The notes beneath the pieces were generated by a model. It did no database searches and had not been told where the DNA came from. It saw nothing but the letters and a program-made list of their open reading frames with translations. A stretch of 64,000 bases of DNA from the NCBI RefSeq assembly GCF_022440845.1, contig NZ_JAKNTO010000001.1, positions 1,364,001-1,428,000 of the forward strand, given 5' to 3'. Position numbers and translations under genes: made by a program. The DNA is from Ruminococcus sp. OA3. GTDB taxonomy: Bacteria > Bacillota > Clostridia > Lachnospirales > Lachnospiraceae. How positions within the stretch are numbered: position 1 is the first letter of the stretch; every line of letters begins with the position of its first letter. Positions 26,896 through 35,676 of this stretch are shown in pieces.

Positions 26896-28792
26896 ATATA
26901 TCTGTATTGCGGCTGTGATTTTTGTGATCCTGGCTGCCGGTGTCCTGGGAGAGATATTCTACAACCTGCCCGTTAAAAAACAGGCAGATTACCAGTATCT
27001 TGGGACGGAGCAGATAAAAGCGAACGGTTTTAAACTGACAGACGGGGTTTATGTCAGTGAACGCCCGGGTGCAAGCCTGACACTGTCTTTTGAGGAACAG
27101 TATGTTGACAAGCTGTATTATGAGTTTGATTATGAAGGCCAGCTGCATGCGACGATACTTGTGGGAGATTATCAGGAGGAGGATTCTTCAAAAAGCAGAA
27201 AAATAGCCGACGATAATAATCACATGTTTGTGTCTTCTACAGTAAATATCCGAAATACCGCGGACCAGATTACGATACGTATGCCGGAGGAGGCCAAACA
27301 CGTCAATATCCGTGCTGTTGCCATCAACAACACAGAGAACTACTCTGCCGGGCGGTTTTTATTTCACTGCGCGGCGGCGGGACTGGTGCTGCTGGTTCTG
27401 TTCCTGCTGTATGGTGAGAAGAAGCTGAAACCGGAGCGCATCTTTCTGACAGTCAGCCTGTGCGTGGGAAGTCTGATGATCCTGCTGCTGCCGGTGCACA
27501 AAGTAGGACTTGATGAAGAGATTCATTTTGGAAGGGCCTATTATCTGTTTGATACTCTGCTGGGACGGGATACCATAACAGTGACGCCAGCCATGAATGA
27601 CCTGATTCAGACAAGTATGAATAACTGGCCGTACAGCATCCCGCAGTCGGAGGAGGAGTACAAACAGGAGGAAGCATTCTGGAACGACAGTCTGTCCTGG
27701 GACTCCCAGAAGCCCTCAGATGAAGACCAGCAGAATAATTATGGATTCCAGATGTACTCTTTCAGTTATCTGCCGCAGGCATTGATGATAAAGGCTGGGC
27801 AGCTCCTGCATCTGGACTTTACATCAATCTATAAACTGGGAAGGCTTGGGAATCTGATCCTGTACTGTGTGGTCATGTTCCTGGCGATCCGACGCATACC
27901 GTTTGGCAAGCGTATCATGCTGGTGCTCGCACTGATGCCGACGGCAATGTTTTCTGCAGTGACCTATACGTATGATGCGACAGTGACAGCATTTACCTTC
28001 CTGGGAATCGCATATCTGCTGCCGGAGCTTGTTGACAAGGACAGGCATGTATCATACAGGAACTGTGCGGTCTTTACGGCGGCATTTGTTATCGCAAGTC
28101 TTCCCAAGCCAGTCTATATACCGATGATCGCTCTGGCGCTTTTTATCCCGGCTGCAAGATTTAAGTCAGCGAAAGAGTGCAGGATGTTCAGAGGGTTTAT
28201 CCTGCTCGCATTTTTGCTGGTACTCTCAACGTTCGCACTGCCTCCGCTTTTAAACCCTCATCAGGCAGGAGATGCCAGGGGCGGGGATACCAGTGTGGGA
28301 CAGCAGCTGCGGTATGTATTTGCGCACCCTTTCATCTATGCGAAACTGCTGTTTAAAAGTCTTTGGGAGAAATTTTTTTCCTTTACGTTCGGGTACCGGG
28401 GACTTGGACAGATGGGGCACCTGGCGGGCGATCAGAGCATGGTGACGACGGCGCTGCTGGCAGCCGGCGTGACTATCACCGATGTGCGCGGACGCGAAAA
28501 AACGGATTTGAGCGTAATCCAGAAGACAGCCGCCGCAGTCCTGGCATTTGTGACGATCTGTCTCGTCTGGTCAGCTCTTTATCTCAGCTTTACTCCAGTC
28601 GGTGCAGACATTATACGGGGAGTGCAGGGTAGATACTATCTGCCGGTGACGATGATGTTTCTGCTTGCTTTTCGAACCAGGCTTATCAGAAACACCCTGC
28701 CGGAACGTATTGACACTGCGATACTGACGGGTGCAAGTGCACTGCTGCTGATGGCAACGGTATACAGTGCGGTTGTGGTAAATACGTTTTAG
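26870..28792 (+). CDS. DUF2142 polytopic membrane protein, GT-C-like
   Basis: A 640-aa membrane protein overlapping the DUF2304 gene by 26 nt. One N-terminal helix is followed by an extracytoplasmic beta-rich domain (about 40-155) and then around 11 helices. The family landmark VGLDEEIHFGRAYYLFD near 205-220 places acidic residues on the first outer loop, where GT-C enzymes keep their catalytic acid, and SLPKPVYIPMIALALF follows. It probably uses the polyprenyl-linked sugar made by the upstream GT2 to modify a polymer outside the cell. Start chosen by AAGGGG 6 nt upstream; GTG at 26867 and ATG at 26876 are alternatives. Confidence 0.75.
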   Translation: MKMKRLRNKYICIAAVIFVILAAGVLGEIFYNLPVKKQADYQYLGTEQIKANGFKLTDGVYVSERPGASLTLSFEEQYVDKLYYEFDYEGQLHATILVGDYQEEDSSKSRKIADDNNHMFVSSTVNIRNTADQITIRMPEEAKHVNIRAVAINNTENYSAGRFLFHCAAAGLVLLVLFLLYGEKKLKPERIFLTVSLCVGSLMILLLPVHKVGLDEEIHFGRAYYLFDTLLGRDTITVTPAMNDLIQTSMNNWPYSIPQSEEEYKQEEAFWNDSLSWDSQKPSDEDQQNNYGFQMYSFSYLPQALMIKAGQLLHLDFTSIYKLGRLGNLILYCVVMFLAIRRIPFGKRIMLVLALMPTAMFSAVTYTYDATVTAFTFLGIAYLLPELVDKDRHVSYRNCAVFTAAFVIASLPKPVYIPMIALALFIPAARFKSAKECRMFRGFILLAFLLVLSTFALPPLLNPHQAGDARGGDTSVGQQLRYVFAHPFIYAKLLFKSLWEKFFSFTFGYRGLGQMGHLAGDQSMVTTALLAAGVTITDVRGREKTDLSVIQKTAAAVLAFVTICLVWSALYLSFTPVGADIIRGVQGRYYLPVTMMFLLAFRTRLIRNTLPERIDTAILTGASALLLMATVYSAVVVNTF

Positions 28793-28807
28793 AAATTACA
28801 GGGACGG

Positions 28808-28832
28808 CTCTTGGGCTTGCCGGTCAAATAGC
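28808..28832 (+). repeat. 25-bp direct repeat, left copy flanking the IS
   Basis: Starts CTCTTGGGCTTGCC and ends AAATAGC, abutting the left inverted repeat of the insertion sequence. It is identical over 25 bases to 29901-29925 on the other side. Confidence 0.9.
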
Positions 28833-28853
28833 TGTAGGTTTGTCAAACATATG

Positions 28854-29789
28854 TTACAGTGACATCAGATAATTATCCAGTACCTGTTTTGGGGTTTTCC
28901 ATCCAAGTGGGCGCATAGGAAAGTTATTATAATCTCTGCGGTTATAGAGTTTTAACTGTTTGCTGAAGTCTTCAAAAGAGTAAAAACTGTGGACAGCATA
29001 GAAACGCTCATTGTCTTTCCTGTGGCTTCGCTCCACTTTGCCATTATGCCTTGGAGTAAATGGACGTATCAGCTTGTGCCTGATGCCGTATTCCTTAAGC
29101 CGGACTTGAAAGATGGTAGGTTTATCCGAACCGCCGTAAGAGCTGAAGCGTTTGGTAAATTCCTGACCATTATCAGTCTGGACACATTCGACAGGGCAGG
29201 GAAACGCTTTGATAAGATGCTCAAGGAACAAGGCAGCGGAATAGGAGCTGTGTTCTTCAAATGCTTCCACAAACCGCCATCTGGAGTACTCATCAATGGC
29301 GGTGTACTGATAAAACCGTTGGTCTTTGGCTTCATTCATGAGGCAGGCAGAAGGGACAAATTTCACGTCAATCTGAATCCGCTGTCCGGGATAGGCCATC
29401 TGCTCATAAGGCTTAGGGATGTACTTGGGATTAGGAGGATGAACAGCCATAATCCCCTGTTTTCTAAGGAAACGGTAAAGCCCGGGAATAGAACGGGAAT
29501 AACCGCGCTGCATAAGTTTTACCCAAAGGATGACTAAACCAGCCTCAGGATTACGTCTGCGCATATCGGTAATCATTTTGATCTCCTGAGGCGTATGCTG
29601 ATTAGGATGGCTGTGTGGGCGTCTGGAGCGTTCACGGAGGGACTCCATAGAGCCGTCAAAGCGACGTTTCCAGCGATAGATATACTGCCGATTGGTTTTA
29701 TATTTAACGGCAGCTTTGGTAACGCCATACTTCTCAGCGTAACGGATCAGGGATAGACGGTATCTCATATCTTGTGTTATACTAGCCAT
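28854..29789 (-). CDS. IS481-family DDE transposase
   Basis: A 311-aa transposase of normal length. The N-terminal helix-turn-helix lies in residues 10-60 (KYGVTKAAVKYKTNRQYIYR). The RNase-H-like catalytic core has D141 in IQIDVKF, D206 in QTDNGQEF and E253 in NGKVERSHRKD. It cuts and joins the element ends. The ATG has AAGGAG 9 nt upstream. The stop lies inside the left inverted repeat. No frameshift or premature stop is seen, so it is probably active. The ribosome site is inside a potential hairpin (see the entry at 29791). Confidence 0.92.
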   Translation of the reverse strand: MASITQDMRYRLSLIRYAEKYGVTKAAVKYKTNRQYIYRWKRRFDGSMESLRERSRRPHSHPNQHTPQEIKMITDMRRRNPEAGLVILWVKLMQRGYSRSIPGLYRFLRKQGIMAVHPPNPKYIPKPYEQMAYPGQRIQIDVKFVPSACLMNEAKDQRFYQYTAIDEYSRWRFVEAFEEHSSYSAALFLEHLIKAFPCPVECVQTDNGQEFTKRFSSYGGSDKPTIFQVRLKEYGIRHKLIRPFTPRHNGKVERSHRKDNERFYAVHSFYSFEDFSKQLKLYNRRDYNNFPMRPLGWKTPKQVLDNYLMSL

Positions 29790-29790
29790 A

Positions 29791-29858
29791 GCAGGGAACT
29801 CCTTTGTTTATGTTGTGGTTGTGGTGACTAAAATATAACACAAAGGAGAGATCCCTGC
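29791..29858 (-). promoter_or_regulatory. hairpin that would hide the transposase ribosome site
   Basis: In the transposase leader, the arms at 29840-29858 and 29791-29807 are nearly complementary (GCAGGGA ... CTCCTTTGT against ACAAAGGAG ... TCCCTGC). The second arm contains the AAGGAG of the transposase. RNA started outside the element would include both arms and mask the site. Confidence 0.55.
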
Positions 29859-29900
29859 ATTTTAATTATTCAGTTGTAACATATGTATTGTAATCCTACA

Positions 29901-29925
29901 CTCTTGGGCTTGCCGGTCAAATAGC
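29901..29925 (+). repeat. 25-bp direct repeat, right copy flanking the IS
   Basis: Identical to 28808-28832 and directly next to the right inverted repeat. It ends 4 nt before the -35 box of the rml promoter. If it is a target duplication it is long for an IS481-type element. Confidence 0.9.
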
Positions 29926-29929
29926 CGCC

Positions 29930-29958
29930 TTGAATAATAACAGTTAAGATGGTATACT
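29930..29958 (+). promoter_or_regulatory. extended -10 promoter of the rhamnose operon
   Basis: TTGAAT at 29930-29935, 17 nt, TATACT at 29953-29958, with TGG directly before the -10. It reads into rmlB at 30001, whose ribosome site is CGGAGG. The insertion sequence stopped just short of it, so the promoter is intact. Confidence 0.7.
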
Positions 29959-30000
29959 GTAGACAGTAAACAGCAAAAAACCAACACGGAGGAAAAACCA

Positions 30001-31077
30001 ATGAGAACTTACCTCGTAACCGGAGGTGCCGGTTTTATAGGTTCTAACTATATTCACTATATGTTTAAAAAGTACGGTGATGAAATCCGTATCATCAATG
30101 TGGACAAACTTACCTATGCAGGTAACCCTGAGAATCTCAAAGATATTGAAGACAGAGAGAATTATACGTTTGTGAGGGCGGATATCTGTGACAGCGATGC
30201 GATTCAGTCGATATTTGACGAAAATGACATTGACAGAGTCGTACATTTTGCAGCGGAGAGTCATGTGGACCGAAGCATCCGCAATCCGGAGGTTTTTGTA
30301 AAGACGAATGTACTGGGAACGCTGGTGATGCTGAACGCGGCAAAAGCGGCCTGGGAACTTCCTGACGGCAGCTTTAAAGAGGGAAAAAAATTTCTCCATG
30401 TATCGACAGATGAGGTATACGGATCCCTGGAACATGAAGGGGAGTACTTCTACGAGACGACACCGTACGATCCGCACAGCCCGTACTCGGCGAGCAAGGC
30501 ATCTTCCGATATGCTGGTGAAATCTTATATGGATACGTACAGATTCCCCGCAAATATCACGAACTGCAGCAACAATTACGGACCGTATCAGTTTCCGGAA
30601 AAGCTGATCCCGCTGATCATCAACAATGCGCTTCAGGGAAAGAAGCTTCCGGTATACGGTGATGGAAAAAATGTGCGTGACTGGCTGTATGTCGAAGACC
30701 ACGCTAAGGGAATTGACATGGTACAGGAAAAGGGAAGACTTTTCGAGACATACAACATTGGCGGACATAACGAAAAACAGAATATTCAGATCATTCATAT
30801 CATTCTGGACACCCTGCAGAAGATGCTGCCGGAAGGGGATCCGAGAAAAAAACTCGTCAGCGAAGATCTCATCACTTACGTGACGGACAGAAAAGGACAT
30901 GACCGGCGCTATGCCATCGCTCCCGATAAGATCAAAGAGGAGATCGGCTGGTACCCTGAGACCATGTTTGAAGAGGGAATCAAACTGACCATTCAATGGT
31001 ATTTTGAGCACGAAGACTGGATGAAAAATGTAACGAGCGGTGATTACCAGAAATATTATAACGACATGTATCAGTAA
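30001..31077 (+). CDS. rmlB: dTDP-glucose 4,6-dehydratase
   Basis: A 358-aa extended SDR with the NAD-binding GGAGFIGSN (8-16), the ThrAspGlu set in STDEVYGSLE and YSASK (162-166). It turns dTDP-glucose into dTDP-4-keto-6-deoxyglucose in the cytosol. That product is used by RmlC/RmlD for dTDP-rhamnose and could also feed the WecE-type transaminase at 48358. First gene after the promoter at 29930 and upstream of rmlA and rmlC in the same unit. Confidence 0.96.
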   Translation: MRTYLVTGGAGFIGSNYIHYMFKKYGDEIRIINVDKLTYAGNPENLKDIEDRENYTFVRADICDSDAIQSIFDENDIDRVVHFAAESHVDRSIRNPEVFVKTNVLGTLVMLNAAKAAWELPDGSFKEGKKFLHVSTDEVYGSLEHEGEYFYETTPYDPHSPYSASKASSDMLVKSYMDTYRFPANITNCSNNYGPYQFPEKLIPLIINNALQGKKLPVYGDGKNVRDWLYVEDHAKGIDMVQEKGRLFETYNIGGHNEKQNIQIIHIILDTLQKMLPEGDPRKKLVSEDLITYVTDRKGHDRRYAIAPDKIKEEIGWYPETMFEEGIKLTIQWYFEHEDWMKNVTSGDYQKYYNDMYQ

Positions 31078-31146
31078 TCAATGGAAGAAGGATTATCACG
31101 CGCAGGCGGGATAAGCCTTCTTTCTTATGCGATGGGAGGACAACAA

Positions 31147-32016
31147 ATGAAAGGTATTATTTTAGCAGGCGGCTCCGGTACGAGGCTGTATCCGCTGACG
31201 AAAGCGATTTCCAAACAGATCATGCCGGTCTATGACAAACCGATGATCTATTATCCGCTGTCAACGCTGATGCTGGCGGGAATCCGCGATATCCTGATCA
31301 TCTCGACGCCGAGAGACCTTCCTGTCTTTGAAGAATTGTTTGGGACGGGAGAGCAGCTGGGGCTTCGGATGAATTATGCCGTACAGGAATATCCGAGGGG
31401 ACTGGCGGATGCGTTTATCATCGGAGAAGATTTTATCGGAGATGATCATGTGGCCCTCGTACTCGGAGATAACATTTTCTACGGACAGAGTTTCCAGAAG
31501 GTATTAAAAGCTGCAGCCGGGAGAAAATCGGGGGCGACCATATTCGGATACTATGTACGTGACCCGAGAGAGTATGGAGTTGTGGAATTTGACGGGGAAG
31601 GCAGGGCGCTGTCGATCGAAGAAAAGCCGGAACACCCGAAATCCAATTACGCCGTACCGGGATTGTATTTCTATGACAATGATGTCGTAGATATCGCGAA
31701 AAATGTAAAGCCGTCCGCCCGCGGGGAGATTGAGATCACGAGCGTGAATAATGAATACCTGCAGAGGGGAACGCTCCATGTAGAGACCCTTGGCCGGGGA
31801 TTTGCATGGCTGGATACCGGAAGCCATGACATGCTGTTAGACGCTGCCGACTTTGTGGCTGCGTTTCAGAAACGACAGGGGCTTTATATCTCCTGCATCG
31901 AAGAGATCGCATACAAAAAAGGGTTTATCACAAAAGAACAGCTGGTGGAACTGGCACAGCCGCTTCTCAAAACGGCTTACGGACAGTATCTGCTGGAGAT
32001 TGCTGAAGGATTATAA
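31147..32016 (+). CDS. rmlA: glucose-1-phosphate thymidylyltransferase
   Basis: A 289-aa enzyme with the nucleotidyltransferase signature [20 protein letters not shown] (6-25) and [11 protein letters not shown] further on. It makes dTDP-glucose from dTTP and glucose-1-phosphate. The start at 31147 has GGGAGG 7 nt upstream and gives the usual N-terminus; an in-frame ATG at 31081 would add 22 residues with no family counterpart and no ribosome site. Confidence 0.96.
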   Translation: MKGIILAGGSGTRLYPLTKAISKQIMPVYDKPMIYYPLSTLMLAGIRDILIISTPRDLPVFEELFGTGEQLGLRMNYAVQEYPRGLADAFIIGEDFIGDDHVALVLGDNIFYGQSFQKVLKAAAGRKSGATIFGYYVRDPREYGVVEFDGEGRALSIEEKPEHPKSNYAVPGLYFYDNDVVDIAKNVKPSARGEIEITSVNNEYLQRGTLHVETLGRGFAWLDTGSHDMLLDAADFVAAFQKRQGLYISCIEEIAYKKGFITKEQLVELAQPLLKTAYGQYLLEIAEGL

Positions 32017-32028
32017 GAAAGAGAGAAT

Positions 32029-32598
32029 ATGATCATGGGAAAGATTACAGTTGAAACATGCGAGATAGAAGGATTAAAGGTGATCACGCCCGCTGTGTTT
32101 GGTGACGAGCGCGGGTACTTTATGGAGACTTACAACTATAAGGATTACAAGGCTGCAGGCATCGATATGGAATTTGTACAGGACAATCAGTCCAGTTCCA
32201 AAAAGGGCGTGCTCAGAGGACTGCATTTTCAGATTCATTATCCTCAGGACAAGCTGGTGCGTGTGGTCAGCGGGGAAGTGTTTGACGTCGCTGTCGATCT
32301 CCGTCCGGGCTCAGAGACATACGGAAAATGGTTCGGCGTGGTTCTGTCAGCGGAGAACAAAAAACAGTTCTTTATTCCGAAAAATTTTGCACACGGGTTT
32401 GTTGTGCTCTCAGATTCTGCCGAGTTTGCATACAAGTGCACCGATTTCTACCATCCAAACGATGAGGGAGGTCTGGCTTATAATGATCCGGAGATCGGAA
32501 TTGAATGGCCGATTCCTTCAGGGATGGAACTGACAATTTCTGAAAAAGACCAGAACTGGGGAAGTTTTCAGGAATATACGAAGAAGCGTCAGGGATAA
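32029..32598 (+). CDS. rmlC: dTDP-4-dehydrorhamnose 3,5-epimerase
   Basis: A 189-aa cupin of normal RmlC length. The active-site region is VLRGLHFQ with H66, followed by DKLVRVVSGEVFDVAVDLR, and the substrate tyrosine region lies in YKCTDFYHPNDEGG. It epimerises C3 and C5 of dTDP-4-keto-6-deoxyglucose. The ATG at 32029 follows GAGAG closely; the ATG at 32035 is an alternative start. rmlD is not adjacent: it lies 9 kb downstream at 41968, with export and transferase genes in between. Confidence 0.95.
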   Translation: MIMGKITVETCEIEGLKVITPAVFGDERGYFMETYNYKDYKAAGIDMEFVQDNQSSSKKGVLRGLHFQIHYPQDKLVRVVSGEVFDVAVDLRPGSETYGKWFGVVLSAENKKQFFIPKNFAHGFVVLSDSAEFAYKCTDFYHPNDEGGLAYNDPEIGIEWPIPSGMELTISEKDQNWGSFQEYTKKRQG

Positions 32599-32607
32599 GA
32601 GGGACAT

Positions 32608-33423
32608 ATGCTGAAAAAAATGTTTTCGCTTCCAGTGGAGCTGTATCAGAACCGAAGACTGATCCTCTCGCTGGCTAAAAATGATTTTAAAACGAAATAT
32701 GCCGGCTCTTATCTCGGCATTATCTGGGCATTCATTCAGCCGATCGTCACAGTGCTTGTGTACTGGTTCGTCTTTGGGCTTGCACTGCGGGCCGGAGGAG
32801 AACGTTCCGTACCGTTTGTCCTTTGGCTGGTGGCTGGTCTGGTACCGTGGTTTTTTGTACAGGACAGCCTGGTAAACGGGACAAATGCGCTGATCGAATA
32901 TAATTACCTGGTCAAAAAAGTGGTGTTCAAAATCAGTATACTTCCCATGGTAAAAGTGATTTCGGCATTGTTTGTTCATCTTTTTTTCATTGTAGTTGTG
33001 CTGGTTATCTATGCGGTTTACGGATATTTTCCGGATCTGTATGTGTTACAGCTGATTTATTACAGTTTCAGTGCCTTTATGCTGGTGCTTGGGATTTCTT
33101 ATCTGACGAGTGCGGTTGTAGTTTTCTTCCGCGACTTATCTCAGATTATCAATATTTTCCTGCAGGTGGGTGTTTGGCTGACTCCGATCATGTGGAACTT
33201 CAAGGATCTGGGGCTGGAAGCCGGAGGTACAATTGCAACGATTCTGAAGCTGAATCCAGTCTATTATATTGTTACAGGATACCGTGATGCCCTGATCGAT
33301 AAAATTGCCTTCTGGGAGCATCCAGGTCTTACAGCGTATTTCTGGATTGTGACGGCAGTTATTTTCATAATCGGCGCAGGCCTGTTCAAAAAAATGAAAG
33401 TCCATTTTGCGGACGTTCTATAA
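32608..33423 (+). CDS. ABC-2 polysaccharide export permease (Wzm-like)
   Basis: A 271-aa membrane protein with six helices and the family N-terminus NDFKTKYAGSYLGIIWAFIQ, then PFVLWLVAGLVPWFFVQDSL and LNPVYYIVTGYRDALID. It pairs with the ATPase 13 nt downstream. It is quite different from the TagG-like permease at 12436, so the locus encodes two exporters. Being flanked by rmlC and a Wzt-like ATPase suggests it exports a rhamnose-containing chain built fully in the cytosol. Confidence 0.9.
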   Translation: MLKKMFSLPVELYQNRRLILSLAKNDFKTKYAGSYLGIIWAFIQPIVTVLVYWFVFGLALRAGGERSVPFVLWLVAGLVPWFFVQDSLVNGTNALIEYNYLVKKVVFKISILPMVKVISALFVHLFFIVVVLVIYAVYGYFPDLYVLQLIYYSFSAFMLVLGISYLTSAVVVFFRDLSQIINIFLQVGVWLTPIMWNFKDLGLEAGGTIATILKLNPVYYIVTGYRDALIDKIAFWEHPGLTAYFWIVTAVIFIIGAGLFKKMKVHFADVL

Positions 33424-33436
33424 TCGAGGTTAAAAG

Positions 33437-34720
33437 ATGAGTGAAATAGCAATCAGTGTCGGACACTTGAGTAAAGTTTATAAATTATATAATAAACCGT
33501 CGGATCGTCTGAAAGAGACGCTGGGAATGAAGGTATCGGCGAAGGAACATTATGCGCTGCGGGATGTCAGTTTTACGGTGAACAAAGGCGAGACCGTCGG
33601 TATTATCGGTACGAACGGATCCGGAAAGTCAACGATTTTGAAAATTATAACGGGCGTTCTGAATCCATCAGGAGGGGAGGTCAGTGTAAACGGCAGGATC
33701 TCAGCACTTCTGGAACTGGGGGCAGGATTCAACATGGAATATACCGGTCTGGAAAATATTTATCTGAATGGAACCATGATCGGTTTTTCAAGAGAAGAAA
33801 TCGATCAGAAGATGGACGCAATCTTAAGTTTTGCCGATATCGGAGACTTTATCCATCAGCCGGTCAAGACGTATTCGAGCGGTATGTTTGTCCGTCTGGC
33901 ATTCGCAGTTGCGATCAATATTGAGCCGGAAATCCTGATCGTCGACGAGGCTCTTTCTGTCGGAGACGTATTTTTTCAGGCGAAATGTTATAGAAAATTC
34001 GAAGATTTTAAAAAGATGGGGAAGACCATCTTATTTGTCAGCCATGACCTGGGAAGTATCAGTAAATACTGTGACCGTGTCGTGCTGCTAAACCGAGGGG
34101 AAAAGCTGGACGAAGGACAGCCCAAGCCGATGGTCGACCTGTACAAGAAGCTGCTGGTCCATCAGGAGGAGGAAGCCCAGGAGAAAGCGATGGATGCCGG
34201 AGAGCAGGCTATGGCTGCACAGGGGGTGGATATACAGCCTGAGGGTGGATTCTGGAAAGATGCGCTGGTTACAAATCCGCAGGTGCTGGAGTATGGAGAG
34301 AAGCGTGCGGAGGTCATTGATTTTGCACTGCTTGATGATTCCGGTAAGCTCACGAACACCGTCGAGAAGGGAACGGAGTTTACCATCAAAATGAAGGTGG
34401 CTTTTCATGAGACGGTGGAAGATCCCATCTTTGCGTATACGCTGAAGGATCTCAAAGGTACGGAGATTACGGGAACGAATACGATGTTTGAGAAGGTCAG
34501 CATCGATACACAGCATGAGGGAGATGTGCGGGAGGCCTCATTTACCCAGAAGATGGATCTTCAGGGAGGAGAATATCTGATTTCCTTCGGGTGCACAGGC
34601 TACAGGGACGGTGAGTTTCATGTCTACCACAGGCTCTACGATGCCTGCAATATCACAGTGGTATCTGTAAAAAATACGGTGGGATTCTATGATATGAATT
34701 CTGAAGTATCTGTAAAATAG
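33437..34720 (+). CDS. ABC exporter ATPase with Wzt-like C-terminal glycan-binding domain
   Basis: A 427-aa protein. The N-terminal 245 residues are the ATPase with GTNGSGKST (58-66), YSSGMFVRLAFA and ILIVDEALSVGD. A charged linker rich in Glu and Ala follows (about 235-265), then a beta-sandwich-like domain from about 275 to 427 (VIDFALLDDSGKLTN, GGEYLISFGCTGYRDGEFH). In Wzt of E. coli O9a, a domain in this position binds the modified non-reducing end of the chain and licenses export. The neighbouring methyltransferase and kinase-like genes could make such an end group here. Confidence 0.88.
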   Translation: MSEIAISVGHLSKVYKLYNKPSDRLKETLGMKVSAKEHYALRDVSFTVNKGETVGIIGTNGSGKSTILKIITGVLNPSGGEVSVNGRISALLELGAGFNMEYTGLENIYLNGTMIGFSREEIDQKMDAILSFADIGDFIHQPVKTYSSGMFVRLAFAVAINIEPEILIVDEALSVGDVFFQAKCYRKFEDFKKMGKTILFVSHDLGSISKYCDRVVLLNRGEKLDEGQPKPMVDLYKKLLVHQEEEAQEKAMDAGEQAMAAQGVDIQPEGGFWKDALVTNPQVLEYGEKRAEVIDFALLDDSGKLTNTVEKGTEFTIKMKVAFHETVEDPIFAYTLKDLKGTEITGTNTMFEKVSIDTQHEGDVREASFTQKMDLQGGEYLISFGCTGYRDGEFHVYHRLYDACNITVVSVKNTVGFYDMNSEVSVK

Positions 34721-34729
34721 AGGGTCAAT

Positions 34730-35650
34730 ATGCAGGAGATAATTGGAAATATTACGTTGGATTATGAATACTATCCGGGAAAAGATCTTTACAGTGACGG
34801 AAAGATTGAGGATGAACTGTTGAGTATTGCGATGAAATACCGTGAAGAAGAGTACAATCAGGTGATTGCCAGAAAGAAGAGCTGGCCGGTGATGTATCAC
34901 TTTTCCCATATCCGTCAGAATATCGTGGAATGGATACCCATGACGAAGGAAGAACGTGTGCTGGAGATCGGTTCCGGATGTGGTGCGGTCACAGGTGCCC
35001 TTGCCAAAAAGGCCGGGTATGTCAACTGTGTTGAGCTTTCAAAAAAACGCAGTTATATCAATGCCTACCGTAATCAGCAATATTCAAATATTAAAATAGA
35101 TGTGGGGAATTTTCAGGACATCGAACAGCACATGCAGGAGACTTACGACTATATCACGCTGATTGGTGTGTTCGAGTATTCACAGGGCTACATAGGCGGC
35201 AGCACGCCTTATATTGATATGCTGAAAAAAATAAAGAAGCATCTGAAACCGGGCGGAAAGATCATTTTGGCAATCGAAAACCGCCTTGGGCTGAAGTACT
35301 GGGCCGGATGCACGGAGGACCACGCGGGTTTGTGCTTTGAGGGGATTGAGGGATATCCGAATACGGATGGTGTCCGTACATTTTCCAGAAAAGAGCTGGA
35401 ATGTGTGATCAGCCGGGCCGGAGGATTTCAGACGGAATTCTATTACCCGTACCCGGATTATAAATTTCCGATGACGATTTATTCTGATGAATATCTTCCG
35501 TCTGTTGGGGAGCTGAACAGCAACATCTGCAATTTTGACAGAGAGCGCCTGCAGCTGTTTGACGAGACGAAAGTATATGATACGCTGCTGGACAGCGAGT
35601 TGTTTCCGGTATTTTCGAATTCATTTCTGGTGATACTGACCCAGCATTAA
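34730..35650 (+). CDS. class I SAM-dependent methyltransferase
   Basis: A 306-aa protein with the SAM-binding glycine motif VLEIGSGCGAVTGALAKKAG near 78-97, the acidic end of strand two in CVELSKKR, YDYITLIGVFEYSQGY, and KKHLKPGGKIILAIENRLGL at post-motif III. The N-terminal 60 residues are extra. The gene is between a Wzt-like ATPase (10 nt away) and a kinase-like gene (26 nt away). That order matches the domain order methyltransferase then kinase of WbdD, the chain-terminating enzyme of O9-type polysaccharides. A role in methylating the chain end is inferred. Confidence 0.85.
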   Translation: MQEIIGNITLDYEYYPGKDLYSDGKIEDELLSIAMKYREEEYNQVIARKKSWPVMYHFSHIRQNIVEWIPMTKEERVLEIGSGCGAVTGALAKKAGYVNCVELSKKRSYINAYRNQQYSNIKIDVGNFQDIEQHMQETYDYITLIGVFEYSQGYIGGSTPYIDMLKKIKKHLKPGGKIILAIENRLGLKYWAGCTEDHAGLCFEGIEGYPNTDGVRTFSRKELECVISRAGGFQTEFYYPYPDYKFPMTIYSDEYLPSVGELNSNICNFDRERLQLFDETKVYDTLLDSELFPVFSNSFLVILTQH

Positions 35651-35676
35651 ATCCTGACGGAAAGGAAAATACGTCC

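Larger units (their letters stand above)
28833..29900 (-). mobile_element. IS481-family insertion sequence, 1068 bp
   Basis: Both ends begin TGT and form 26-bp terminal inverted repeats (28833-28858 and 29875-29900) with 21 of 26 positions matching; the inner parts share CATATGTTACA. One transposase gene fills most of the element on the minus strand. A 25-bp direct repeat lies exactly outside both ends. The element is complete and carries no passenger gene. It separates the DUF2142 gene from the rml promoter at 29930 without damaging either. Confidence 0.88.

Noticed and set aside
28989-29537. Plus-strand 182-aa open frame inside the insertion sequence
   Set aside because: It lies opposite the transposase catalytic core and has no recognisable domain. 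The minus-strand frame has all the DDE motifs.
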